This document shows, piece by piece, positions 29,557-39,039 of a DNA stretch of 64,000 nt. The notes under the pieces are model-generated. The model made no database searches. It was given only the letters and a program-made list of their open reading frames with translations, and had not been told where the DNA came from. The first letter of the stretch is position 1. Each line of letters opens with the position of its first letter. The position numbers and the translations under genes were made by a program. Source of the DNA: NCEH01 sp043195195 (GTDB lineage Bacteria; Pseudomonadota; Alphaproteobacteria; Rhizobiales; Xanthobacteraceae); NCBI RefSeq assembly GCF_043195195.1, contig NZ_JBAFWT010000006.1:124001-188000 (forward strand). Direction: 5' to 3'.

Positions 29557-30618
29557 TCAAGGGGTGGGCTCGGGCTTCAGGATCAAAATGGAGAGGTCTT
29601 CCGTTGGGAAATAATTGGTGGCATTGACCTCGAAAGTGGTGGGCCCGGTCTTCTTGACCCCGTTGGCGCAGAAACTGACCAGGTTCTCCGGCGCGCCCTT
29701 GTCCACCACCAGCTTGAACTTGCCGATGCCGCCGGACCAGTTGGCCCCCGTGGTCAGAATGTAGCTGAGGCGCTCCTCGCTGAAGGCGATCGCATATTTC
29801 TTCACCTTCTTCTGGCCCGCCTGCGCTGCGGCCAGGAACGCGCGGTCCAGGCAGTATTTCTGCGTGTAGCGCCGCAGTTCGCGCGGGATGTAAGGATCAT
29901 CGCCCGCCGGCATGCCGATGCTCGTGCTGACGGATCCCCCGACGCTCGGCTTGTAACTGTGCTCGATGATGGTATCGGCCTTCGGCGCGAAGGTCTGGGT
30001 CCAATAGAAAGTGGTCCTGAGGGTCCATTGCGGCTCAAGATGCTGCGTCATCCCCTTGCCGAAATCATATTCATCAATCCGCGCGAGGCCAATCTTCGCC
30101 CATTCGTCCCACAGCGGGCGGGGCAGAGCGTCCAGCACCGCGCGTGTGGATTGAAGGTGCGGGGCGAGCGGCACCTTGTGTTCGGTCAGCAAAGCGGTTC
30201 GGTCGATGCCGAGCACAGACACCTTCTGCTCCACATCGGTGCGCACCGGCGTGCCGTTCACGCGGGTCTTGAAGTCCAGGATGTTGACCGGATCCTCGGT
30301 GGGGAGGGAGATGTTCTCCTCGCTGGCCGTGATATCGGGCATGGGGAAGGCGATCAGCGCAGTCACCGGCTTGTCGGTCACGTTGCGGAAGACATAGCGC
30401 ACCCGCACTTCCTTGGTGGAGATGTAGAGCTCTTCCGAAGCCATCTCCACTTCCAGGTTGCGAATGAAGACCAGACCGCCGGCCGCCAGCTCGGCGCTGG
30501 AATCATTGGCCCTGGCCGCGCCCGCGGGAAAGAGCGCGGTGGCCAAGGCGAGGCACAGGGCTGGCAAAGCGAGGGGGGGAAGGGCGAGGGCGGGCAGGGC
30601 GAGGCGAAGCTGCGGCAC
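29557..30618 (-). CDS. DUF4424 domain-containing exported protein
   Basis: A 353-aa protein with a signal peptide: the GTG at 30618 (AGGAA 6 bases upstream) gives a hydrophobic N-terminus ending AGAARA before NDSSAEL. The mature part carries DUF4424 segments: LAAGGLVFIRNLEVEMASEE, VRYVFRNVT, LIAFPMPDI and, near the C-terminus, KFKLVVDKGAPENLVSFC. Function is unknown; it should be periplasmic. A longer frame from ATG 30699 would place 27 polar residues before the signal and is less likely. Confidence 0.82.
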   Translation of the reverse strand: MPQLRLALPALALPPLALPALCLALATALFPAGAARANDSSAELAAGGLVFIRNLEVEMASEELYISTKEVRVRYVFRNVTDKPVTALIAFPMPDITASEENISLPTEDPVNILDFKTRVNGTPVRTDVEQKVSVLGIDRTALLTEHKVPLAPHLQSTRAVLDALPRPLWDEWAKIGLARIDEYDFGKGMTQHLEPQWTLRTTFYWTQTFAPKADTIIEHSYKPSVGGSVSTSIGMPAGDDPYIPRELRRYTQKYCLDRAFLAAAQAGQKKVKKYAIAFSEERLSYILTTGANWSGGIGKFKLVVDKGAPENLVSFCANGVKKTGPTTFEVNATNYFPTEDLSILILKPEPTP

Positions 30619-30760
30619 GGGGCGTTCCTGCGATGGCGGAGCGGGTTCGCGCTGCTGAGGGAAAGCGACGCGGCGGCCGGTCCTTCGGTGCATCCCCATC
30701 CTAACCCAAGGGCCGGCGAGGCATAGCAGCGAATGCGCCGCAGGACCGAAAGTCTCGGCC

Positions 30761-31519
30761 TCAGGCGGCGTCCGACTCTGGGCGAAAGCCCTCGAAAATC
30801 ATCTGGTCGGCAAACCTTTGCGCCACATCGCGATCCGACTGGCGACGCACCGTCCAGGCGAGAACCGGCATGCCGCAGGCGCGCGCCAACCGGGTCGCCG
30901 GGGCTGGAAGGTCCCCGACCTGGTAGGCAACGAACTGAAAGCGGCTCTTCGGCCAGTGCAGCAAATTGCCGAGCATGAATTTGCGCCGCGCCGAGACGTC
31001 GCTCCATTCGGAATGGGCATATCGCCGCTCCGCGACGATGCCGCGCGTGATATTGGGCGCAGCATCGCGCACGGCGGCGACCATCTCGGGGTCGAACGAC
31101 ATCAGCGCCGCCTGTCCGGCATATCGGCTCAGATGGCCGGCGGCCCGCAGCGCGAGGCGGATGTCACCGCTGAACGCGCTCTTGATCTCGATCAGAAGGG
31201 GCGCGCGTCCGTCCACGCGCCGGAGCAGCTCCGGCAGGCTCATCATGCAATCGCGGGTGCCGCGGAAGACGACCTGCCGAAGCTGGGCGCTGGAATGCTC
31301 CGCCAGGAGCCCCGTGCCCTCGGTTAACCGATCCAGGGCGAAATCATGGAACACCATGGCCTCGCCATCGCGGGCCATCTGGACGTCCACCTCGACCGCG
31401 AATCCACCGGCGATCGCCGCATCCACGGCGCTCGGCGTGTTTTCGATCACCCCGCGCGCCGCATCATGCAGCCCGCGATGGGCGACAGGTCGTTGGACCA
31501 GCCAGGACAGATCGCCCAT
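30761..31519 (-). CDS. glycerophosphodiester phosphodiesterase
   Basis: Hydrolyses glycerophosphodiesters from phospholipid turnover to glycerol-3-phosphate plus an alcohol. The 252-aa TIM barrel contains the family motifs VAHRGLHDA and ENTPSA (first catalytic His and metal Glu), VEVDVQMARDG, and VFHDFALDRLTEGTG (second catalytic His), then LIEIKSA. No signal peptide is seen, so it is cytosolic (UgpQ-like). The RidA gene starts upstream in the same orientation, separated by 12 bp, so the two are probably co-transcribed. Confidence 0.92.
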   Translation of the reverse strand: MGDLSWLVQRPVAHRGLHDAARGVIENTPSAVDAAIAGGFAVEVDVQMARDGEAMVFHDFALDRLTEGTGLLAEHSSAQLRQVVFRGTRDCMMSLPELLRRVDGRAPLLIEIKSAFSGDIRLALRAAGHLSRYAGQAALMSFDPEMVAAVRDAAPNITRGIVAERRYAHSEWSDVSARRKFMLGNLLHWPKSRFQFVAYQVGDLPAPATRLARACGMPVLAWTVRRQSDRDVAQRFADQMIFEGFRPESDAA

Positions 31520-31531
31520 CGGGATGCCGGA

Positions 31532-32002
31532 TCAGACGGTTTCGACTTCGACCACGGCCTCAACCTCGACCGCCGCGTCGAACGGCAGCGCGGCGATGCC
31601 CACCGCCGAGCGCGCGTGACGGCCCTTGTCGCCGAGCACTTCCACCAGAAGGTCGGAACAGCCGTTCATCACTTTGGGTTGATCAACGAAATCGGGCGTG
31701 GAGTTCACGAAGCCAACCAGCTTCACCACCCGGACGACCTTTTCGAGATCGCCGACGGAGGCCTTCACCTGGGCAAGGATGTTGATGGCGCACTGGCGCG
31801 CGGCCGCGCGGCCGGTCTCGATCTCGACGCCGCTGCCGAGTTTGCCGGTGGTGATCTTGCCGGCCGCGTCGATGGAGACCTGGCCGGAGACGAACAGCAG
31901 GTTGCCGGTGCGCACCACAGGCACATAATTGGCGAGCGGGGCGGTCGGCGTCGGGAGCGTGATTCCCAGTTCCGCCAGTTTCTGCTCGATGGTTTGCGAC
32001 AT
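31532..32002 (-). CDS. RidA family protein (reactive imine deaminase type)
   Basis: A 156-aa Rid protein; family members hydrolyse reactive enamine/imine intermediates from PLP enzymes. Conserved segments are LLFVSGQVSIDAAGKI, AARQCAINILAQVKA, RVVKLVGFVNSTPDF and HARSAVGIAALPFDAAVEVE, the last containing the substrate-anchoring Arg (HARSAVG). AGGAG lies 6 bases before ATG 32002. The length and insertions match the YoaB/LPSE-like subgroup rather than the short archetypal RidA. It precedes the GDPD gene. Confidence 0.9.
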   Translation of the reverse strand: MSQTIEQKLAELGITLPTPTAPLANYVPVVRTGNLLFVSGQVSIDAAGKITTGKLGSGVEIETGRAAARQCAINILAQVKASVGDLEKVVRVVKLVGFVNSTPDFVDQPKVMNGCSDLLVEVLGDKGRHARSAVGIAALPFDAAVEVEAVVEVETV

Positions 32003-32098
32003 TTTCGTCTCCTGCCACACCTTACGCGTAAATGTGCGCCTTCTTCGCCGAAGCCGGGGCGGGGCGCAAGCCGTCCAGACGACTATGAGGAGACCGGA

Positions 32099-32926
32099 AT
32101 GGTGGTTCGCTCGCGCCTGATCGCAACGCTGGCCCTGACGGCGGGGCTGGCCGCGGCCCCGCTCGGCCTCGCGCTGGCGGATCCGCTCCTGGCGCACCGC
32201 ACGAGCTATGCCCTCTCCCTCGACGGCAGCAAGACGTCACAGAAGCTGGAGGGTGCGGACGGGCGCATCGATTACGAGATGCGCGGCGACGCCTGCGAGG
32301 GCTATGCCGTGAAGTTGCGCCAGACCAACCGGCTCGATACCGGCGAGGGCGCCCCCGTGAACAGCGACATGCTCTCAACGAGTTGGGAGGACGGCACTGC
32401 CGCGACATATCGCTTCAAGACCTTGAGCCGGCAGCAGGGCGACGTGAAATCGGACGTGGACGCCACCGCCAACCGCACCGACACCGGGCTCAGCGTCAAG
32501 ATCGCCAAGCCCCGGCCGGCCACGGTCGAGCTGACCGGCAAGATCCTGCTGCCCACCGAGCATGTGCTGAGGGTGGTTGCCGCCGCCAAGGCCGGTGAAA
32601 GCGTGCTGGAGGCGCGCGTGTTCGACGGCTCGGACGACGGGGTGAAGGTGTTCGACACGCTGGCGGTGATCGGCAAGCCCTCGAAAGACGAACCGGACCT
32701 GCCGGACGCGGCCAAGGCCGCGCTCGCGGGGCACACCTTCTATCCGACCACCGTGAGCTATTTCGAGCCGGGCGGCGGGGACGAGACGCCCGAATATGTC
32801 ATGAGCTTCTCGCTCTACGACAATGGCGTCATCGGCGCCCTGAAGATCGATTATAACGACTTCGTTCTGCGCGGCCGCATGGAGCAGTTCGAAGCGCTTC
32901 CGTCCAGCAGGCCGTGCGACAAATGA
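32099..32926 (+). CDS. eipB: cell envelope integrity protein EipB (DUF1849)
   Basis: Periplasmic beta-barrel protein required for envelope integrity in Brucella. The 275-aa precursor begins with a signal peptide (~1-27, ending LALA before DPLLAHRTSYAL). DUF1849 features include HRTSYALSLDG, RIDYEMRGDACEGY, DMLSTSWEDGTAATYRF and the C-terminal SRPCDK. The two cysteines in DACEGY and SRPCDK match the conserved disulfide of the family. GAGGAG precedes ATG 32099. The stop overlaps the acylphosphatase start (ATGA). Confidence 0.92.
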   Translation: MVVRSRLIATLALTAGLAAAPLGLALADPLLAHRTSYALSLDGSKTSQKLEGADGRIDYEMRGDACEGYAVKLRQTNRLDTGEGAPVNSDMLSTSWEDGTAATYRFKTLSRQQGDVKSDVDATANRTDTGLSVKIAKPRPATVELTGKILLPTEHVLRVVAAAKAGESVLEARVFDGSDDGVKVFDTLAVIGKPSKDEPDLPDAAKAALAGHTFYPTTVSYFEPGGGDETPEYVMSFSLYDNGVIGALKIDYNDFVLRGRMEQFEALPSSRPCDK

Positions 32927-33243
32927 CTTCGGACACGGCCGAGACACCCGTGAAGGTGGTCCACCTCATCGTCGAGGGGCGCGTGCAGGGGGTGGGTTAT
33001 CGCGCCTGGTGCGCCGAGGGCGCGCAGGGACGCGGCCTTTCCGGCTGGGTCCGCAACCGCGCCAGCGGCTCGGTCGAGGCGGTGTTGGCCGGTCCCGCCG
33101 AAGCCGTGGACGAGATGGCCGCCGCATCCCGCACGGGACCAGCGGGCGCGCGGGTCGACACGCTGCGATTGTACGATGCCGCCGATACCGCCCTCGCTGC
33201 GAGCGGCGGGTGGGGGCGGTTCGTGGTGCTGCCCACCCTGTAA
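32923..33243 (+). CDS. acylphosphatase
   Basis: Small cytosolic enzyme hydrolysing acyl phosphates. The 106-aa ferredoxin-like protein has the P-loop GRVQGVGYRAWC with the catalytic Arg, and the catalytic Asn in GWVRNRASG. The ATG at 32923 overlaps the eipB stop (ATGA), so translation is coupled. The C-terminal half is somewhat diverged but retains VEAVLAGPAEAVDEM. Confidence 0.9.
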   Translation: MTSDTAETPVKVVHLIVEGRVQGVGYRAWCAEGAQGRGLSGWVRNRASGSVEAVLAGPAEAVDEMAAASRTGPAGARVDTLRLYDAADTALAASGGWGRFVVLPTL

Positions 33244-33352
33244 CATTCCCGCTACAGCGTCGCACGCAATGCATCGCGCGGCGCCGACATGATGGTCAGG
33301 ACCTGGAACGGCAGGTATAGAAAATGTCCTGATACGACTGCGGAGTGGCCCT

Positions 33353-34912
33353 GTGTCCGCGACAGTTTCGGCGGATCCGAGTGCCGGCCGCCATGATTCG
33401 ACCCCGTCCCGATTCGGCCCCTATGATCCCGTGGACTCCGCCCCCTGGTGGGCCCGCCCGTCCGGGGTCGTGCTGATCGTTGCGAGCTGGGCCATCCTCC
33501 ATGCCCTGATCGCGGTGGTGTTCGAAAGTGCGATCAATGTGGACGACGCCATCGAGAGCTATCTCGTGCAGTCGTTCGAGATCAGCTATGTCGCGCGCAA
33601 TCCGCCGGTGTTCGACTGGCTGCTCTACGGCATCCAGAAGATCACCGGGCCCGGCGCGCTCTCGTTCGCGATCCTGCGCTACAGCCTGCTGTTCGCCTGC
33701 GCCATGCTGGTCTACCGCGTCGCCGTGCGGGCGATCGCCGATCCGCGCCTGCAGGCGCTCTCGGTGTTCTCGCTCTCGGCGCTGTGGGTGATCGGCTATC
33801 ACAGCCACCGCATCCTGACCCATTCCAACGCCATGATCGTCGCCATCGCGGGAACGATGGTGACGCTGATCGCCCTGCGCGCGGCGCCGACGCGCTGGCT
33901 CTATGCCGCGCTTGGCGGCTGGCTTGCGCTCGGCGTGCTCAGCAAGTTCGGCTATGTCGCCTTCTTTGTCGCTGTCCTCCTGGCGTGCCTGCTGGAGCAG
34001 AGCTTCCGCCGGGTCTGGCTCGACAAGCGCATCGCCATCACCCTGTTCGTCGCCGCGGTGCCGATGATCCTGTTCTCCATCGTGCTGGTGGTGATGAAGC
34101 AGGACGTGTTCTTCGCCACCGCCGACGTGGTGGCCGCCAATTCGGCCTCCAAATGGACCAATGTGCTGGACGTCTTCGCCGGCGCCTGGATCGGCTATCT
34201 GATGCCCATGGTCGGCATCGTTGCGCTGGTGTTTCTGCCGCTGAACCGGGGCGAGGGCGGGCGCGCGAGCACCCAGGAGCGGGCCGCCATCCGCCATCTG
34301 CTGCGCTCCATGATCATCATCGGCACGGTGGTGACGCTGGTGGGCGTGCTGGCGGTGGGCTCGGTGAGCTTGCGCGACCGCTATTTCCACGTGTTCTTCC
34401 TGTTCGCCCCGGTCTACGTGTTCGCCGAGCTGGAGCGCCTCGGCGGCTGGCAGCCGCGCGTGAAGATCTATCTCGGCCTTCTTGCTGCGATCGCCATCGG
34501 CGTCATGGCGGTGCGCGTCGCCGTCACGGTCTACCCAGACCCGCGCCTGTGTGGGCGCTGCGTCTCGGCCGAGCCGCTGGCCAAGCTTCGGCCCGTGGTG
34601 CTGGCGCAGCTCGGCTCCGCACCGACCCTGATCGCCGCCGACCGCATGTCGGCCGGGCGCATCCGCGCCGCCGTGCCCGAGGCGCGGGTGGTGATCGTGC
34701 GGGAATTCGGCTATCGCCCACCGCCGCGCGCCGCCACCGGCTGCGGCCAGGTGACCGGCGTCGCCAATGGCTTCGGCGTCTATGCGCCGGCGCGCATGGA
34801 AGGCACCGCCATCGACATCTTCGCCAAATGGTGGTCGCCCTGGTTCAAGCCCCGGCGCGAAAGCTTCTGGCAGATCACGCCGCTGCCGGCGGACAGCGAA
34901 TTGTGCCGCTGA
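33353..34912 (+). CDS. GT39-like glycosyltransferase, multi-pass membrane protein
   Basis: A 519-aa protein of the ArnT/PMT-like GT-C superfamily, which transfers a sugar from a polyprenyl-phosphate donor outside the inner membrane. The first loop has acidic residues (INVDDAIESYLVQSF) and RNPPVFDWLLYGIQK, the typical arrangement before the second helix. About 9-11 TM helices follow, then a soluble C-terminal domain of ~130 aa with three cysteines (LCGRC, ATGCGQ). GTG start with GGAG 7 bases upstream. The acceptor (LPS, glycolipid or protein) is unknown. The gene stands alone. Confidence 0.85.
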   Translation: MSATVSADPSAGRHDSTPSRFGPYDPVDSAPWWARPSGVVLIVASWAILHALIAVVFESAINVDDAIESYLVQSFEISYVARNPPVFDWLLYGIQKITGPGALSFAILRYSLLFACAMLVYRVAVRAIADPRLQALSVFSLSALWVIGYHSHRILTHSNAMIVAIAGTMVTLIALRAAPTRWLYAALGGWLALGVLSKFGYVAFFVAVLLACLLEQSFRRVWLDKRIAITLFVAAVPMILFSIVLVVMKQDVFFATADVVAANSASKWTNVLDVFAGAWIGYLMPMVGIVALVFLPLNRGEGGRASTQERAAIRHLLRSMIIIGTVVTLVGVLAVGSVSLRDRYFHVFFLFAPVYVFAELERLGGWQPRVKIYLGLLAAIAIGVMAVRVAVTVYPDPRLCGRCVSAEPLAKLRPVVLAQLGSAPTLIAADRMSAGRIRAAVPEARVVIVREFGYRPPPRAATGCGQVTGVANGFGVYAPARMEGTAIDIFAKWWSPWFKPRRESFWQITPLPADSELCR

Positions 34913-34930
34913 TCCCAAGCGGTGAGAACG

Positions 34931-34952
34931 GCCCCCGCCGGCAGGCGGGGGC
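34931..34952. terminator. GC-rich hairpin, possible terminator
   Basis: Perfect stem GCCCCCGCC/GGCGGGGGC with a GGCA loop, 19 bp after the GT39-like stop. There is no T run, so it may be a transcript-end hairpin or part of a dispersed palindrome. It lies between the GT39-like gene and the convergent MBL gene. Confidence 0.4.
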
Positions 34953-35006
34953 TGCGCTTCCAAGGCGGATCGCGCTCTAACTTATTGAATATGGGCAGAT
35001 CCGGCT

Positions 35007-35777
35007 CTAGAGCGACAAAGGCTGTCCCTTTTCCAGCCGGGCGAGACGTTCGCCAAGGCCGAGCGCGACGAACGCATGGGCAAGTTCGTCCTCGTCCTCG
35101 CTGAAATGGCCCCAGCCCTCGTTGTGAACCGCGACGATCCGCGCGCCGGCGAAGGCGTGCGCCGCCTCCAGCGCGTCATTGGCATCCATGGTCAGATGGA
35201 ACGCGCCGCGCGGCTTGGCCGCCCCGGTGAAGAGCACCGCGATGCGCGGGGAGAATCGCCGCGCGATCTCCGCCACGCCCTCGTACCAGACCGTATCGCC
35301 CGAGATATAGAGCGCGTCGCCCGGCGCATCGAGGCCGAGGGCGAAGCCGATCACCTCGCCGGCGATGGGTTCGATCCCCGGCGGGCCGTGGCGCGCGGGC
35401 ACGGCGGTGACGAACAGGCGGGCGCCGTTCGGGCCGGTCAATTCCCGCGTCTCCCACGGCGCCATCCCCTCGCCGAGACCCAGCCGCTCGGCGCCGATCC
35501 GCGTGGTGAAGGTGGTGCCCGCCTTCGGCAGGAACGCGCGACCGCCCGGGTCCAGATTGTCGGAATGCTGGTCGTGGCTGAGCAACACGGCATCGACGGC
35601 GCCGATCTCGTCGGCGGAGAGGGCCGGGCCGGTAACCTTGTGCAGGACGATGGTGCCGGAGGGATAATCGCCCGGCACGTCGAAGGTGGGATCGGTCAAC
35701 AGGCGAAAGCCGGCGATCTCGATCAACAGGGTCGGCCCGCCGATCAGGGTGAGGCGAATGGGAGGGGAAATAGGCAT
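35007..35777 (-). CDS. MBL-fold metallo-hydrolase
   Basis: A 256-aa cytosolic metallo-beta-lactamase-fold protein, UlaG/YtnP-like. The N-terminal strand LTLIGGPTLLIEIAGFRLLTDPTF is followed by the metal motif LLSHDQHSDNLD (an SHDQHSDN variant of HxHxDH), a third ligand region ARHGPP, YISGDTVWY, and a C-terminal HNEGWGHFSED. The first ligand is Ser-His rather than His-x-His, as in some UlaG-like lactonases. I chose ATG 35777 (GGAAAG 8 bases upstream) over a frame open to 35843. It is divergent from a LysR regulator, the likely controller. Confidence 0.85.
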   Translation of the reverse strand: MPISPPIRLTLIGGPTLLIEIAGFRLLTDPTFDVPGDYPSGTIVLHKVTGPALSADEIGAVDAVLLSHDQHSDNLDPGGRAFLPKAGTTFTTRIGAERLGLGEGMAPWETRELTGPNGARLFVTAVPARHGPPGIEPIAGEVIGFALGLDAPGDALYISGDTVWYEGVAEIARRFSPRIAVLFTGAAKPRGAFHLTMDANDALEAAHAFAGARIVAVHNEGWGHFSEDEDELAHAFVALGLGERLARLEKGQPLSL

Positions 35778-35844
35778 GGGTTCGACTTTCCACTGTCGCT
35801 CCGGCATGGACCGGCTTCGCCCGCATCGATAAGCCCTGGCCATC

Positions 35845-35871
35845 TGCGCGAAAATTCCCGAAAACTGCGCA
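35845..35871. promoter_or_regulatory. inverted repeat in LysR/MBL divergent region
   Basis: TGCGC-N17-GCGCA dyad with an A/T-rich centre (GAAAATTCCCGAAAA), ending exactly at the base before the LysR ATG. It could be the LysR autoregulatory site. This is inference from position and symmetry. Confidence 0.4.
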
Positions 35872-36765
35872 ATGGCCGCTCATTCTCGCACAGATCTCGA
35901 TTGGGACCAGCTCCGCATCTTCGCCGCTTTGGCCCGCCACGGCAGCCTCTCGGCGGCGGCGCGTGTGCTGGGGGTCAATCACAGCACGGTCTCGCGCAAC
36001 GTCGCGGGGCTGGAATCCGCCATGGGAACGCCCCTGCTGGCGCGCAATGCCACCGGCTACGCCCTCACCGAGGCAGGCCGGCGGGCGCTCGCCGTCGCGG
36101 CGCAGATGGAGCATGCGGCGCTCGCGCTGCAGGAGGTGCCGGCGGGCGATGCCTTGACCGGGCGGGTGCGCGTCACCGCCACGGCGAGCCTCGCGGAGGT
36201 GTTCCTCCTGCCGCATCTGGCAGCGCTCCAGGCGCGCCACCCCGCGCTCGATCTGGAATTGATCGCCGACCGGCGCACCGTGAGCCTGCAACGCCACGAG
36301 GCCGACATCGCCCTGCGGCTCTCGCGCCCGCAGGACGGCGACCTTCTCGCCCGACGCGCCTGCGGCATCGGCTTCGCCTTCTACGCCACCGCCGAGCGGC
36401 GCGAGCGCTGGATTGCCGGGGAGGCGCCTTGCTTCATCGGTTTCGACGAAGCGGCTGCGAATTTGCCGGAAGCGCTCTGGCTTGCCCGCGCCTTTCCGCG
36501 CGCAAGGGTCGCTTTCCGCACCAACAGCCAAGCCGCGCAGGCGCAGGCGGCCGCGGCCGGGTGCGGCATCGCCCTATTGCCACGCTTTCTCGCCGCGCCC
36601 CATGCGGCCCTGGTTGCGGTGGAGATGGGCGAGCGGCCGCCGGCCCGCGAATTGTGGGTGCTCACGCGCCCCGACGCGCGGGACGAGCCGCGCTTCGCTC
36701 TGGTGGCGGATGCGTTGTTCAACCTGTTCCGCAGCGAACGGGCCCTGTTCGAGGGACCGGGATAG
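35872..36765 (+). CDS. LysR family transcriptional regulator
   Basis: A 297-aa regulator: N-terminal winged helix-turn-helix (DWDQLRIFAALARHGSLSAAARVLGVNHSTVSRNVAGLE, residues ~10-48, quoted here by landmarks SLSAAARVLG and STVSRNVAGLE) and a C-terminal periplasmic-binding-like effector domain with LSRPQDGDLLARRACG. Divergent from the MBL-fold hydrolase gene, the standard arrangement for a regulator and its target. A ribosome site is not obvious before the ATG, and an inverted repeat ends at the start codon, compatible with autorepression. The effector is unknown. Confidence 0.92.
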   Translation: MAAHSRTDLDWDQLRIFAALARHGSLSAAARVLGVNHSTVSRNVAGLESAMGTPLLARNATGYALTEAGRRALAVAAQMEHAALALQEVPAGDALTGRVRVTATASLAEVFLLPHLAALQARHPALDLELIADRRTVSLQRHEADIALRLSRPQDGDLLARRACGIGFAFYATAERRERWIAGEAPCFIGFDEAAANLPEALWLARAFPRARVAFRTNSQAAQAQAAAAGCGIALLPRFLAAPHAALVAVEMGERPPARELWVLTRPDARDEPRFALVADALFNLFRSERALFEGPG

Positions 36766-36872
36766 AGTTTCCTTATCGCCGACCGTCTCCCGCTTCCGGG
36801 GAGGGCTGGGGAAGGGGAAATCCCTGCCGGGCGAGGAAAGGCGCGCCTTCCCCCTTGATCGTTCGCGCGAAC

Positions 36873-36901
36873 GAAAAAGGGCGCGGCTTGCGCCGCGCCC
36901 C
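36873..36901 (-). terminator. Rho-independent terminator of groESL
   Basis: On the minus strand, stem GGGCGCGGC/GCCGCGCCC with a GCAA loop followed by TTTTT, 27 bp after the groEL stop. Confidence 0.9.
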
Positions 36902-36927
36902 TTTCCTGATCCGATCGCTGGAAGCGA

Positions 36928-38559
<1,632 letters not shown>

Positions 38560-38605
38560 GTGCCGTCTCCTGAAATTCGAGGAACGTAAAAAGGAAGGCG
38601 AACCG

Positions 38606-38893
38606 TCAGGCGATCACGCCGAGGATGTCGCTTTCCTTCATGATGAGCAGATCCTGGCCGTCCACCTTCACTTCGGAGCCGGACCACTTGCCGAACAGCA
38701 CGCGGTCTCCGGCCTTCACGTCGAGGGCGACAACCTTGCCGGAATCGTCGCGGATGCCAGGACCCACCGAGACCACTTCGCCCTCCTGGGGCTTTTCCTT
38801 GGCGGTGTCGGGGATGATGATGCCGCCAGCAGTCTTCTGCTCCGCTTCGATGCGCTTCACGACCACACGGTCATGTAAAGGGCGGAAACCCAT
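38606..38893 (-). CDS. groES: co-chaperonin GroES
   Basis: 10-kDa lid of the GroEL chamber. The 95-aa protein begins MGFRPLHDRVVVKRIE and includes the mobile loop EQKTAGGIIIPDTAKEKPQ and VLFGKWSGSEVKVDG. ATG 38893 has GGAGG at 6-base spacing; the frame is open six codons further, without support. It is the first gene of groESL, controlled by the CIRCE element about 113 bp upstream. Confidence 0.97.
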   Translation of the reverse strand: MGFRPLHDRVVVKRIEAEQKTAGGIIIPDTAKEKPQEGEVVSVGPGIRDDSGKVVALDVKAGDRVLFGKWSGSEVKVDGQDLLIMKESDILGVIA

Positions 38894-38959
38894 TGGGAAC
38901 CTCCGGTTCAATGTATGATCTTTTTCACAAGCACGGCATAAACGCCGCGGCTGAGGCTG

Positions 38960-38988
38960 ATCTAGGAGAGTGTGCCTCCACCCGCAAG
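38960..38988 (-). promoter_or_regulatory. candidate RpoH-type promoter of groESL
   Basis: On the minus strand, CTTG, an 18-base spacer, then CCTAGAT, close to the alphaproteobacterial heat-shock consensus (CTTG-N17/18-CYTATNT). It lies 67-95 bases upstream of groES, downstream of CIRCE in the direction of transcription. Assignment is by eye. Confidence 0.4.
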
Positions 38989-39005
38989 GGGCCAGCGGGC
39001 GCTTT

Positions 39006-39032
39006 TTAGCACTCTTCTATCGGGAGTGCTAG
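39006..39032. promoter_or_regulatory. CIRCE element (HrcA operator)
   Basis: TTAGCACTC-N9-GAGTGCTAG, matching the CIRCE consensus TTAGCACTC-N9-GAGTGCTAA at 17 of 18 defined positions. It lies upstream of groES on the minus strand, so HrcA repression of groESL is expected. hrcA itself is not in the window. Confidence 0.92.
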
Positions 39033-39039
39033 CCGCGTC

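Noticed and set aside
33296..34963. A 555-codon minus-strand open frame
   Set aside because: Fully antisense to the GT39-like gene; the translation is dominated by Asp, His, Arg and Gly in patterns typical of antisense shadows.
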